NCBI GenBank assembly: GCA_963966185.1 | Contig: CAWZYM010000283.1 | Location: forward strand, 593,501-657,500 | DNA: 64,000 bases | Direction of reading: 5' to 3' | Source: Rhabditoides inermis | Taxonomy: Eukaryota > Nematoda > Chromadorea > Rhabditida > Rhabditidae | Shown here: positions 26,900 through 40,605 of the stretch, in pieces | How the letters are laid out: every line of letters starts with the position of its first letter | How positions within the stretch are numbered: position 1 is the stretch's first letter | The notes under the pieces: model-generated | What the model was told of the DNA's origin: nothing | The model's input: the letters and a program-made list of their open reading frames with translations, nothing else | Database searches by the model: none | Position numbers and translations under genes: made by a program

Positions 26900-29800
26900 A
26901 ATTTTTTGCCGCATAACAAGCACACGTTGTAGATGTTCACAAGTTGTTTTGCCTGAAACCAGAACACCCCGCTTTCCACGCGACCCGACTCCCACTCTGT
27001 ACCCGAGAAGTTTCTTCACAAAGTTCATCCTCACAAGTTGTTTTATTGGACACGTTTCACGCGAGATCAGTGCCGGGCATGGCGCCGAAACATTGCGCCG
27101 AAAACTTTTATTTTCGGCGCGAATGTTTCGGCAGCCGAAAGCACAGACACGTGTGCGTCCGCATATCTCACGCCATCCGAAGAATCGCATTCAACCTGTC
27201 TCTCTGGCCTTGTGGCTAGGGTGGTCGATGATTGTTTGCCAGGCGCGGGCTCGATTCCGGCTGCCATCAAAAATTTTTGCCGCATAACAAGCACACGTTG
27301 TAGATGTTCACAAGTTGTTTTGCCTGAAACCAGAACACCCCGCTTTCCACGCGACCCGACTCCCACTCTGTACCCGAGAAGATTCTTCACAAAGTTCATC
27401 CTCACAAGTTGTTTTATTGGACACGTTTCACGCGAGATCAGTGCCGGGCATGGCGCCGAAACATTGCGCCGAAAACTCTTATTTTCGGCGCGAATGTTTC
27501 GGCAGCCGAAAGCACAGACACGTGTGCTTCCGCATATCTCACGCCATCCGAAGAATCGCATTCAACCTGTCTCTCTGGCTTTGTGGCTAGGGTGGTCGAT
27601 GATTGTTTGCCAGGCGCGGGCTCGATTCCGGCTGCCATCAAAAATTTTTGCCGCATAACAAGCACACGTTGTAGATGTTCACAAGTTGTTTTGTCTGAAA
27701 CCAGAACACCCCGCTTTCCACGCGACCCGACTCCCACTCTGTACCCGAGAAGATTCTTCACAAAGTTCATCCTCACAAGTTGTTTTATTGGACACGTTTC
27801 ACGCGAGATCAGTGCCGGGCATGGCGCCGAAACATTGCGCCAAAAACTCTTATTTTCGGCGCGAATGTTTCGGCAGCCGAAAGCACAGACACGTGTGCGT
27901 CCGCATATCTCACGCCATCCGAAGAATCGCATTCAACCTGTCTCTCTGGCCTTGTGGCGAGGGTGGTCGATGATTGTTTGCCAGGCGCGGACTCGATTCC
28001 GGCTGCCATCAAAAACTTTTGCCGCATAACAAGCACACGTTGTAGATGTTCACAAGTTGTTTTGCCTGAAACCAGAACACCCCGCTTTCCACGCGACCCG
28101 ACTCCCACTCTGTACCCGAGAAGATTCTTCACAAAGTTCATCCTCACAAGTTGTTTTATTGGACACGTTTCACGCGAGATCAGTGCCGGGCATGGCGCCG
28201 AAACATTGCGCCGAAAACTCCTTTTTTCGGCGCGAATGTTTCGGCAGCCGAAAGCACAGACACGTGTGCGTCCGCATATCTCACGCCATCCGAAGAATCG
28301 CAATCAACCTGTCTCTCTAGCCTTGTGGCTAGGATGGTCGATGATTGTTTGCCAGGCGCGGGCTCGATTCCGGCTGCCATCAATTTTTTTGCCGCATAAC
28401 AAGCACACGTTGTAGATGTTCACAAGTTGTTTTGCCTGAAACCAGAACACCCCGCTTTCCACGCGACCCGACTCCCACTCTGTACCCGAGAAGATTCTTC
28501 ACAAAGTTCATCCTCACAAGTTGTTTTATTGGACACGTTTCACGCGAGATCAGTGCCGGGCATGGCGCCGAAACATTGCGCCAAAAACTCTTATTTTCGG
28601 CGCGAATGTTTCGGCAGCCGAAAGCACAGACACGTGTGCGTCCGCATATCTCACGCCATCCAAAGAATCGCAATCAACCTGTCTCTCTAGCCTTGTGGCT
28701 AGGATGGTCGATGATTGTTTGCCAGGCGCGGGCTCGATTCCGGCTGCCATCAATTTTTTTGCCGCATAACAAGCACACGTTGTAGATGTTCACAAGTTGT
28801 TTTGCCTGAAACCAGAACACCCCGCTTTCCACGCGACCCGACTCCCACTCTGTACCCGAGAAGATTCTTCACAAAGTTCATCCTCACAAGTTGTTTTATT
28901 GGACACGTTTCACGCGAGATCAGTGCCGGGCATGGCGCCGAAACCTTGCTCCCCGACTCCCACTCTGTACCCGAGAAGATTCTTCACAAAGTTCATCCTC
29001 ACAAGTTGTTTTATTGGACACGTTTCACGCGAGATCAGTGCCGGGCATGGCGCCGAAACATTGCGCCGAAAACTCTTTGTTTCGGCGCGAATGTTTCGGC
29101 AGCCGAAAGCACAGACACGTGTGCGTCCGCATATCTCACGCCATCCGAAGAATCGCAATCAACCTGTCTCTCTAGCCTTGTGGCTAGCATGGTCGATGAT
29201 TGTTTGCCAGGCGCGGGCTCGATTCCGGCTGCCATCTTTTTTTTGCCGCATAACAAGCACACGTTGTAGATGTTCACAAGTTGTTTTGCCTGGAACCAGA
29301 ACACCCCGCTTTCCACGCGACCCGACTCCCACTCTGTACCCGAGAAGATTCTTCACAAAGTTCATCCTCACAAGTTCTTTTATTGGACACGTTTCACGCG
29401 AGATCAGTGCCGGGCATGGCGCCGAAACATTGCGCCGAAAACTCTTATTTTCGGCGCGAATGTTTCGGCAGCCGAAAGCACAGACACGTGTGCGTCCGCA
29501 TATCTCACGCCATCCGAAGAATCGCAATCAACCTGTCTCTCTAGCCTTGTGGCTAGGATGGTCGATGATTGTTTGCCAGGCGCGGGCTCGATTCCGGCTG
29601 CCATCAATTTTTTTGCCGCATAACAAGCACACGTTGTAGATGTTCACAAGTTGTTTTGCCTGAAACCAGAACACCCCGCTTTCCACGCGACCCGACTCCC
29701 ACTCTGTACCCGAGAAGATTCTTCACAAAGTTCATCCTCACAAGTTGTTTTATTGGACACGTTTCACGCGAGATCAGTGCCGGGCATGGCGCCGAAACAT

Positions 29801-32800
29801 TGCGCCAAAAACTCTTATTTTCGGCGCGAATGTTTCGGCAGCCGAAAGCACAGACACGTGTGCGTCCGCATATCTCACGCCATCCAAAGAATCGCAATCA
29901 ACCTGTCTCTCTAGCCTTGTGGCTAGGATGGTCGATGATTGTTTGCCAGGCGCGGGCTCGATTCCGGCTGCCATCAATTTTTTTGCCGCATAACAAGCAC
30001 ACGTTGTAGATGTTCACAAGTTGTTTTGCCTGAAACCAGAACACCCCGCTTTCCACGCGACCCGACTCCCACTCTGTACCCGAGAAGATTCTTCACAAAG
30101 TTCATCCTCACAAGTTGTTTTATTGGACACGTTTCACGCGAGATCAGTGCCGGGCATGGCGCCGAAACCTTGCTCCCCGACTCCCACTCTGTACCCGAGA
30201 AGATTCTTCACAAAGTTCATCCTCACAAGTTGTTTTATTGGACACGTTTCACGCGAGATCAGTGCCGGGCATGGCGCCGAAACATTGCGCCGAAAACTCT
30301 TTGTTTCGGCGCGAATGTTTCGGCAGCCGAAAGCACAGACACGTGTGCGTCCGCATATCTCACGCCATCCGAAGAATCGCAATCAACCTGTCTCTCTAGC
30401 CTTGTGGCTAGCATGGTCGATGATTGTTTGCCAGGCGCGGGCTCGATTCCGGCTGCCATCAAAATTTTTTGCCGCATAACAAGCACACGTTGTAGATGTT
30501 CACAAGTTGTTTTGCCTGAAACCAGAACACCCCGCTTTCCACGCGACCCGACTCCCACTCTGTACCCGAGAAGTTTCTTCACAAAGTTCATCCTCACAAG
30601 TTGTTTTATTGGACACGTTTCACGCGAGATCAGTGCCGGGCATGGCGCCGAAACATTGCGCCGAAAACTTTTATTTTCGGCGCGAATGTTTCGGCAGCCG
30701 AAAGCACAGACACGTGTGCGTCCGCATATCTCACGCCATCCGAAGAATCGCATTCAACCTGTCTCTCTGGCCTTGTGGCTAGGGTGGTCGATGATTGTTT
30801 GCCAGGCGCGGGCTCGATTCCGGCTGCCATCAAAAATTTTTGCCGCATAACAAGCACACGTTGTAGATGTTCACAAGTTGTTTTGCCTGAAACCAGAACA
30901 CCCCGCTTTCCACGCGACCCGACTCCCACTCTGTACCCGAGAAGATTCTTCACAAAGTTCATCCTCACAAGTTGTTTTATTGGACACGTTTCACGCGAGA
31001 TCAGTGCCGGGCATGGCGCCGAAACATTGCGCCGAAAACTCTTATTTTCGGCGCGAATGTTTCGGCAGCCGAAAGCACAGACACGTGTGCTTCCGCATAT
31101 CTCACGCCATCCGAAGAATCGCATTCAACCTGTCTCTCTGGCTTTGTGGCTAGGGTGGTCGATGATTGTTTGCCAGGCGCGGGCTCGATTCCGGCTGCCA
31201 TCAAAAATTTTTGCCGCATAACAAGCACACGTTGTAGATGTTCACAAGTTGTTTTGTCTGAAACCAGAACACCCCGCTTTCCACGCGACCCGACTCCCAC
31301 TCTGTACCCGAGAAGATTCTTCACAAAGTTCATCCTCACAAGTTGTTTTATTGGACACGTTTCACGCGAGATCAGTGCCGGGCATGGCGCCGAAACATTG
31401 CGCCAAAAACTCTTATTTTCGGCGCGAATGTTTCGGCAGCCGAAAGCACAGACACGTGTGCGTCCGCATATCTCACGCCATCCGAAGAATCGCATTCAAC
31501 CTGTCTCTCTGGCCTTGTGGCGAGGGTGGTCGATGATTGTTTGCCAGGCGCGGACTCGATTCCGGCTGCCATCAAAAACTTTTGCCGCATAACAAGCACA
31601 CGTTGTAGATGTTCACAAGTTGTTTTGCCTGAAACCAGAACACCCCGCTTTCCACGCGACCCGACTCCCACTCTGTACCCGAGAAGATTCTTCACAAAGT
31701 TCATCCTCACAAGTTGTTTTATTGGACACGTTTCACGCGAGATCAGTGCCGGGCATGGCGCCGAAACATTGCGCCGAAAACTCCTTTTTTCGGCGCGAAT
31801 GTTTCGGCAGCCGAAAGCACAGACACGTGTGCGTCCGCATATCTCACGCCATCCGAAGAATCGCAATCAACCTGTCTCTCTAGCCTTGTGGCTAGGATGG
31901 TCGATGATTGTTTGCCAGGCGCGGGCTCGATTCCGGCTGCCATCAATTTTTTTGCCGCATAACAAGCACACGTTGTAGATGTTCACAAGTTGTTTTGCCT
32001 GAAACCAGAACACCCCGCTTTCCACGCGACCCGACTCCCACTCTGTACCCGAGAAGATTCTTCACAAAGTTCATCCTCACAAGTTGTTTTATTGGACACG
32101 TTTCACGCGAGATCAGTGCCGGGCATGGCGCCGAAACATTGCGCCAAAAACTCTTATTTTCGGCGCGAATGTTTCGGCAGCCGAAAGCACAGACACGTGT
32201 GCGTCCGCATATCTCACGCCATCCAAAGAATCGCAATCAACCTGTCTCTCTAGCCTTGTGGCTAGGATGGTCGATGATTGTTTGCCAGGCGCGGGCTCGA
32301 TTCCGGCTGCCATCAATTTTTTTGCCGCATAACAAGCACACGTTGTAGATGTTCACAAGTTGTTTTGCCTGAAACCAGAACACCCCGCTTTCCACGCGAC
32401 CCGACTCCCACTCTGTACCCGAGAAGATTCTTCACAAAGTTCATCCTCACAAGTTGTTTTATTGGACACGTTTCACGCGAGATCAGTGCCGGGCATGGCG
32501 CCGAAACCTTGCTCCCCGACTCCCACTCTGTACCCGAGAAGATTCTTCACAAAGTTCATCCTCACAAGTTGTTTTATTGGACACGTTTCACGCGAGATCA
32601 GTGCCGGGCATGGCGCCGAAACATTGCGCCGAAAACTCTTTGTTTCGGCGCGAATGTTTCGGCAGCCGAAAGCACAGACACGTGTGCGTCCGCATATCTC
32701 ACGCCATCCGAAGAATCGCAATCAACCTGTCTCTCTAGCCTTGTGGCTAGCATGGTCGATGATTGTTTGCCAGGCGCGGGCTCGATTCCGGCTGCCATCT

Positions 32801-33310
32801 TTTTTTTGCCGCATAACAAGCACACGTTGTAGATGTTCACAAGTTGTTTTGCCTGGAACCAGAACACCCCGCTTTCCACGCGACCCGACTCCCACTCTGT
32901 ACCCGAGAAGATTCTTCACAAAGTTCATCCTCACAAGTTCTTTTATTGGACACGTTTCACGCGAGATCAGTGCCGGGCATGGCGCCGAAACATTGCGCCG
33001 AAAACTCTTATTTTCGGCGCGAATGTTTCGGCAGCCGAAAGCACAGACACGTGTGCGTCCGCATATCTCACGCCATCCGAAGAATCGCAATCAACCTGTC
33101 TCTCTAGCCTTGTGGCTAGGATGGTCGATGATTGTTTGCCAGGCGCGGGCTCGATTCCGGCTGCCATCAATTTTTTTGCCGCATAACAAGCACACGTTGT
33201 AGATGTTCACAAGTTGTTTTGCCTGAAACCAGAACACCCCGCTTTCCACGCGACCCGACTCCCACTCTGTACCCGAGAAGATTCTTCACAAAGTTCATCC
33301 TCACAAGTTG
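26900..33310. repeat. Block duplication of ~2.8 kb inside the satellite, offset 3,563 bp
   Basis: Monomers from about 26,900 to 29,750 recur from about 30,460 to 33,310. They share rare variants: tgtgcttccgc, ggctttgtgg, gttttgtctg, gccaaaaactc, ggcgagggtgg and the aaaccttgctccccgac junction. That junction also occurs at 30,169, offset 1,224 bp from 28,945, so a smaller duplication is nested inside the larger one. Block edges are approximate. Confidence 0.8.
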
Positions 33311-36300
33311 TTTTATTGGACACGTTTCACGCGAGATCAGTGCCGGGCATGGCGCCGAAACATTGCGCCGAAAACTCTTATTTTCGGCGCGAATGTTTCG
33401 GCAGCCGAAAGCACAGACACGTGTGCGTCCGCATATCTCACGCCATCCGAAGAATCGCATTCAACCTGTCTCTCTGGCCTTGTGGCTAGGGTGGTCGATG
33501 ATTGTTTGCCAGGCGCGGGCTCGATTCCGGCTGCCATCAAAAATTTTTGCCGCATAACAAGCACACGTTGTAGATGTTCACAAGTTGTTTTGCCTGAAAC
33601 CAGAACACCCCGTTTTCCACGCGACCCGACTCCCACTCTGTACCCGAGAAGATTCTTCACAAAGTTCATCCTCACAAGTTGTTTTATTGGACACGTTTCA
33701 CGCGAAATCAGTGCCGGGCATGGCGCCGAAACATTGCGCCGAAAACTCTTATTTTCGGCGCGAATGTTTCGGCAGCCGAAAGCACAGACACGTGTGCGTC
33801 CGCATATCTCACGCCATCCGAAGAATCGCATTCAACCTGTCTCTCTGGCCTTGTGGCTAGGGTGGTCGATGATTGTTTGCCAGGCGCGGACTCGATTCCG
33901 GCTGCCATCAAAAATTTTTGCCGCATAACAAGCACACGTTGTAGATGTTCACAAGTTGTTTTGCCTGAAACCAGAACACCCCGCTTTCCACGCGACCCGA
34001 CTCCCACTCTGTACCCGAGAAGATTCTTCACAAAGTTCATCCTCACAAGTTGTTTTATTGGACACGTTTCACGCGAGATCAGTGCCGGGCATGTCGCCGA
34101 AACATTGCGCCGAAAACTCCTTTTTTCGGCGCGAATGTTTCGGCAGCCGAAGGCACAGACACGTGTGCGTCCGCATATCTCACGCCATCCAAAGAATCGC
34201 AATCAACCTGTCTCTCTAGCCTTGTGGCTAGGATGGTCGATGATTGTTTGCCAGGCGCGGGCTCGATTCCGGCTGCCATCAAAATTTTTTGCCGCATAAC
34301 AAGCACACGTTGTAGATGTTAACAAGTTGTTTTGCCTGAAACCAGAACACCCCGCTTTCCACGCGACCCGACTCCCACTCTGTACCCGAGAAGATTCTTC
34401 ACAAAGTTCATCCTCACAAGTTGTTTTATTGGACACTTTCACGCGAGATCAGTGCCGGGCATGGCGCCGAAACATTGCGCCGAAAACTCCTTTTTTCGGC
34501 GCGAATGTTTCGGCAGCCGAAGGCACAGACACGTGTGCGTCCGAATATCTCACGCCATCCAAAGAATCGCAATCAACCTGTCTCTCTAGCCTTGTGGCTA
34601 GGATGGTCGATGATTGTTTGCCAGGCGCGGGCTCGATTCCGGCTGCCGTCAAAAAATTTTGCCGCATAACAAGCACACGTTGTAGATGTTCACAAGTTGT
34701 TTTGCCTGAAACCAGAACAAACCGCTTTCCACGCGACCCGACTCCCACTCTGTACCCGAGAAGATTCTTCACAAAGTTCATCCTCACAAGTTGTTTTATT
34801 GGACACGTTTCACGCGAGATCAGTGCCGGGCATGGCGCCGAAACCTTGCGCCGAAAACTCTTATTTTCGGCGCGAATGTTTCGGCAGCCGAAAGCACAGA
34901 CACGTGTGCGTCCGCATATCTCACGCCACCCGAAGAATCGCATTCAACCTGTCTCTCTGGCCTTGTGGCTAGGGTGGTCGATGATTGTTTGCCAGGCGCG
35001 GGCTCGATTCCGGCTGCCATCAAAGATTTTTTGCCGCATAACAAGCACACGTTGTAGATGTTCACAAGTTGTTTTGCCTGAAACCAGAACACCCCGCTTT
35101 CCACGCGACCCGACTCCCACTCTGTACCCGAGAAGATTCTTCACAAAGTTCATCCTCACAAGTTGTTTTATTGGACACGTTTCACGCGAGATCAGTGCCG
35201 GGCATGGCGCCGAAACATTGCGCCGAAAACTTTTATTTTCGGCGCGAATGTTTCGGCAGCCGAAAGCACAGACACGTGTGCGTCCGCATATCTCACGCCA
35301 TCCGAAGAATCGCATTCAACCTGTCTCTCTGGCTTTGTGGCTAGGGTGGTCGATGATTGTTTGCTAGGCGCGGGCTCGATTCCGGCTGCCATCAATTTTT
35401 TTGCCGCATAACAAGCACACGTTGTAGATGTTCACAAGTTGTTTTGCCTGAAACCAGAACACCCCGCTTTCCACGCGACCCGACTCCCACTCTGTACCCG
35501 AGAAGATTCTTCACAAAGTTCATCCTCACAAGTTGTTTTATTGGACACGTTTCACGCGAGATCAGTGCCGGGCATGGCGCCGAAACATTGCGCCGAAAAC
35601 TCTTATTTTCGGCGCGAATGTTTCGGCAGCCGAAAGCACAGACACGTGTGCGTCCGCATATCTCACGCCATCCAAAGATTCGCAATCAACCTGTCTCTCT
35701 ATCCTTGTGGCTAGGATGGTCTATGATTATTTGCCAGGCGCGGGCTTGATTCCGGCTGCCATCAAAAGTTTTTGCCGCATAACAAGCACACGTTGTAGAT
35801 GTTCACAAGTTGTTTTGCCTGAAACCAGAACACCCTTTCCACGCGACCCGACTCCCACTCTGTACCCGAGAAGATTCTTCACAAAGTTCATCCTCACAAG
35901 TTGTTTTATTGGACACGTTTCACGCGAGATCAGTGCCGGGCATGGCGCCGAAACATTGCGCCGAAAACTCTTTGTTTCGGCGCGAATGTTTCGGCAGCCG
36001 AAAGCACAGACACGTGTGCGTCCGCATATCTCACGCCATCCGAAGAATCGCAATCAACCTGTCTCTCTAGCCTTGTGGCTAGCATGGTCGATGATTGTTT
36101 GCCAGGCGCGGGCTCGATTCCGGCTGCCATCTTTTTTTTTGCCGCATAACAAGCACACGTTGTAGATGTTCACAAGTTGTTTTGCCTGGAACCAGAACAC
36201 CCCGCTTTCCACGCGACCCGACTCCCACTCTGTACCCGAGAAGATTCTTCACAAAGTTCATCCTCACAAGTTCTTTTATTGGACACGTTTCACGCGAGAT

Positions 36301-39300
36301 CAGTGCCGGGCATGGCGCCGAAACATTGCGCCGAAAACTCTTATTTTCGGCGCGAATGTTTCGGCAGCCGAAAGCACAGACACGTGTGCGTCCGCATATC
36401 TCACGCCATCCGAAGAATCGCAATCAACCTGTCTCTCTGGCCTTGTGGCTAGGGTGGTCGATGATTGTTTGCCAGGCGCGGGCTCGATTCCGGCTGCCAT
36501 CAATTTTTTTTGCCGCATAACAAGCACACGTTGTAGATGTTCACAAGTTGTTTTGCCTGAAACCAGAACACCCCGCTTTCCACGCGACCCGACTCCCACT
36601 CTGTACCCGAGAAGATTCTTCACAAAGTTCATCCTCACAAGTTGTTTTATTGGACACGTTTCACGCGAGATCAGTGCCGGGCATGGCGCCGAAACATTGC
36701 GCCGAAAACTCTTATTTTCGGCGCGAATGTTTCGGCAGCCGAAAGCACAGACACGTGTGCGTCCGCATATCTCACGCCATCCGAAGAATCGCAATCAACC
36801 TGTCTCTCTAGCCTTGTGGCTAGGATGGTCGATGATTGTTTGCCAGACGCGGGCTCGATTCCGGCTGCCATCAAAATTTTTGCCGCATAACAAGCACACG
36901 TTGTAGATGTTCACAAGTTGTTTTGCCTGAAACCAGAACACCCCGCTTTCCACGCGACCCGACTCCCACTCTGTACCCGAGAAGATTCTTCACAAAGTTC
37001 ATCCTCACAAGCTGTTTTATTGGACACGTTTCACGCGAGATCAGTGCCGGGCATGGCGCCGAAACATTGCGCCGAAAACTCTTATTTTCGGCGCGAATGT
37101 TTCGGCAGCCGAAAGCACAGACACGTGTGCGTCCGCATATCTCACGCCATCCGAAGAATCGCATTCAACCTGTCTCTCTGGCCTTGTGGCTAGGGTGGTC
37201 GATGATTGTTTGCCAGGCGCGGACTCGATTCCGGCTGCCATCAAAAATTTTTGCCGCATAACAAGCACACGTTGTAGATGTTCACAAGTTGTTTTGCCTG
37301 AAACCAGAACACCCCGCTTTCCACGCGACCCGACTCCCACTCTGTACCCGAGAAGATTCTTCACAAAGTTCATCCTCACAAGTTGTTTTATTGGACACGT
37401 TTCACGCGAGATCAGTGCCGGGCATGGCGCCGAAACATTGCGCCGAAAACTCCTTTTTTCGGCGCGAATGTTTCGGCAGCCGAAGGCACAGACACGTGTG
37501 CGTCCGCATATCTCACGCCATCCGAAGAATCGCAATCAACCTGTCTCTCTAGTCTTGTGGCTAGAATGGTCGATGATTGTTTGCCAGGCGCGGGCTCGAT
37601 TCCGGCTGCCATCAAAAATTTTTGCCGCATAACAAGCACACGTTGTAGATGTTCACAAGTTGTTTTGCCTGAAACCAGAACACCCCGCTTTCCACGCGAC
37701 CCGACTCCCACTCTGTACCCGAGAAGATTCTTCACAAAGTTCATCCTCACAAGTTGTTTTATTGGACACGTTTCACGCGAGATCAGTGCCGGGCATGGCG
37801 CCGAAACATTGCGCCGAAAACTCCTTTTTTCGGCGCGAATGTTTCGGCAGCCGAAGGCACAGACACGTGTGCGTCCGCATATCTCACGCCATCCGAAGAA
37901 TCGCAATCAACCTGTCTCTCTAGTCTTGTGGCTAGAATGGTCGATGATTGTTTGCCAGGCGCGGGCTCGATTCCGGCTGCCATCAAAAATTTTTGCCGCA
38001 TAACAAGCACACGTTGTAGATGTTCACAAGTTGTTTTGCCTGAAACCAGAACACCCCGCTTTCCACGCGACCCGACTCCCACTCTGTACCCGAGAAGATT
38101 CTTTACAAAGTTCATCCTCACAAGTTGTTTTATTGGACACGTTTCACGCGAGATCAGTGCCGGACATGGCGCCGAAACATTGCGCCGAAAACTCTTATTT
38201 TCGGCGCGAATGTTTCGGCAGCCGAAAGCACAGACACGTGTGCGTCCGCATATCTCACGCCATCCGAAGAATCGCATTCAACCTGTCTCTCTGGCCTTGT
38301 GGCTAGGGTGGTCGATGATTGTTTGCCAGGCGCGGGCTCGATTCCGGCTGCCATCAAATTTTTTTGCCGCATAACAAGCACACGTTGTAGATGTTCACAA
38401 GTTGTTTTGCCTGAAACCAGAACACCCCGCTTTCCACGCGACCCGACTCCCACTCTGTACCCGAGAAGATTCTTCACAAAGTTCATCCTCACAAGTTGTT
38501 TTATTGGACACGTTTCACGCGAGATCAGTGCCGGGCATGGCGCCGAAACATTGCGCCGAAAACTCTTATTTTCGGCGCGAATGTTTCGGGTTCGGCAGCC
38601 GAAAGCACAGACGTGTGCGTCCGCATATCTCACGCCATCCGAAGAATCGCATTCAACCTGTCTCTCTGGCCTTGTGGCTAGGGTGGTCGATGATTGTTTG
38701 CCAGGCGCGGGCTCGATTCCGGCTGCCATCAAAATTTTTTGCCGCGTAACAAGCACACGTTGTAGATGTTCACAAGTTGTTTTGCCTGAAACCAGAACAC
38801 CCCTTTTTCACGCGACCCGACTCCCACTCTGTACCCGAGAAGATTCTTCACAAAGTTCATCCTCACAAGCTGTTTTATTGGACACGTTTCACGCGAGATC
38901 AGTGCCGGGCATGGCGCCGAAACATTGCGCCGAAAACTCTTATTTTCGGCGCGAATGTTTCGGCAGCCGAAAGCACAGACACGTGTGCGTCCGCATATCT
39001 CACGCCATCCGAAGAATCGCAATCAACCTGTCTCTCTAGCCTTGTGGCTAGGATGGTCGATGATTGTTTGCCAGGCGCGGGCTCGATTCCGGCTGCCATC
39101 AAAATTTTTGCCGCATAACAAGCACACGTTGGAGATGTTCACAAGTTGTTTTGCCTGAAACCAGAACACCCCGCTTTCCACGCGACCCGACTCCCACTCT
39201 GTACCCGAGAAGATTCTTTACAAAGTTCATCCTCACAAGTTGTTTTATTGGACACGTTTCACGCGAGATCAGTGCCGGGCATGGCGCCGAAACATTGCGC

Positions 39301-40605
39301 CGAAAACTCTTATTTTCGGCGCGAATGTTTCGGCAGCCGAAAGCACAGACACGTGTGCGTCCGCATATCTCACGCCATCCGAAGAATCGCAATCAACCTG
39401 TCTCTCTAGCCTTGTGGCTAGGATGGTCGATGATTGTTTGCCAGGCGCGGGCTCGATTCCGGCTGCCATCAAAATTTTTGCCGCATAACAAGCACACGTT
39501 GGAGATGTTCACAAGTTGTTTTGCCTGAAACCAGAACACCCCGCTTTCCACGCGACCCGACTCCCACTCTGTACCCGAGAAGATTCTTCACAAAGTTCAT
39601 CCTCACAAGTTGTTTTATTGGACACGTTTCACGCGAGATCAGTGCCGGGCATGGCGCCGAAACATTGCGCCGAAAACTCCTTTTTTCGGCGCGAATGTTT
39701 CGGCAGCCGAAGGCACAGACACGTGTGCGTCCGCATATCTCACGCCATCCAAAGAATCGCAATCAACCTGTCTCTCTAGCCTTGTGGCTAGGATGGTCGA
39801 TGATTGTTTGCCAGGCGCGGGCTCGATTCCGGCTGCCATCAAAAAATTTTGCCGCATAACAAGCACACGTTGTAGATGTTCACAAGTTGTTTTGCCTGAA
39901 ACCAGAACACCCCGCTTTCCACGCGACCCGACTCCCACTCTGTACCCGAGAAGATTCTTTACAAAGTTCATCCTCACAAGTTGTTTTATTGGACACGTTT
40001 CACGCGAGATCAGTGCCGGGCATGGCGCCGAAACATTGCGCCGAAAACTCTTATTTTCGGCGCGAATGTTTCGGCAGCCGAAAGCACAGACACGTGTGCG
40101 TCCGCATATCTCACGCCATCCGAAGAATCGCAATCAACCTGTCTCTCTAGCCTTGTGGCTAGGATGGTCGATGATTGTTTGCCAGGCGCGGGCTCGATTC
40201 CGGCTGCCATCAAAATTTTTGCCGCATAACAAGCACACGTTGGAGATGTTCACAAGTTGTTTTGCCTGAAACCAGAACACCCCGCTTTCCACGCGACCCG
40301 ACTCCCACTCTGTACCCGAGAAGATTCTTCACAAAGTTCATCCTCACAAGTTGTTTTATTGGACACGTTTCACGCGAGATCAGTGCCGGGCATGGCGCCG
40401 AAACATTGCGCCGAAAACTCTTACTTTCGGCGCGAATGTTTCGGCAGCCGAAAGCACAGACACGTGTGCGTCCGCATATCTCACGCCATCCGAAGAATCG
40501 CAATCAACCTGTCTCTCTAGCCTTGTGGCTAGGATGGTCGATGATTGTTTGCCAGGCGCGGGCTCGATTCCGGCTGCCATCAAAATTTTTTGCCGCATAA
40601 CAAGC

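Larger units (their letters stand above)
1..40605. repeat. Satellite array, ~371-bp monomer, about 109 head-to-tail copies
   Basis: A single tandem array fills this stretch. The anchor motif tgttcacaagttgttttgcc recurs about every 364-374 bp, from near 280 to near 40,250 (108 occurrences counted by eye). Most monomers look more than 95 percent identical. Length differences come mainly from a T run after the tgccatcaaaa motif, an oligo-T loop in the hairpin, a 3-bp deletion (ccctttcc for ccccgctttcc) and an 8-bp deletion after gccgaaagc (for example near 860, 6,029 and 8,984). The array is open at the left edge of the window and stops inside a monomer at 40,605. It reads open for long distances in several frames on both strands because the monomer has few stops and is near a multiple of three. 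No start, splice or domain signal supports coding, so these open frames are not annotated. Confidence 0.98.

Noticed and set aside
1..40605. CRISPR array or other spacer-repeat system
   Set aside because: Whole 371-bp units are repeated with no unique spacers, and the surroundings are eukaryotic.
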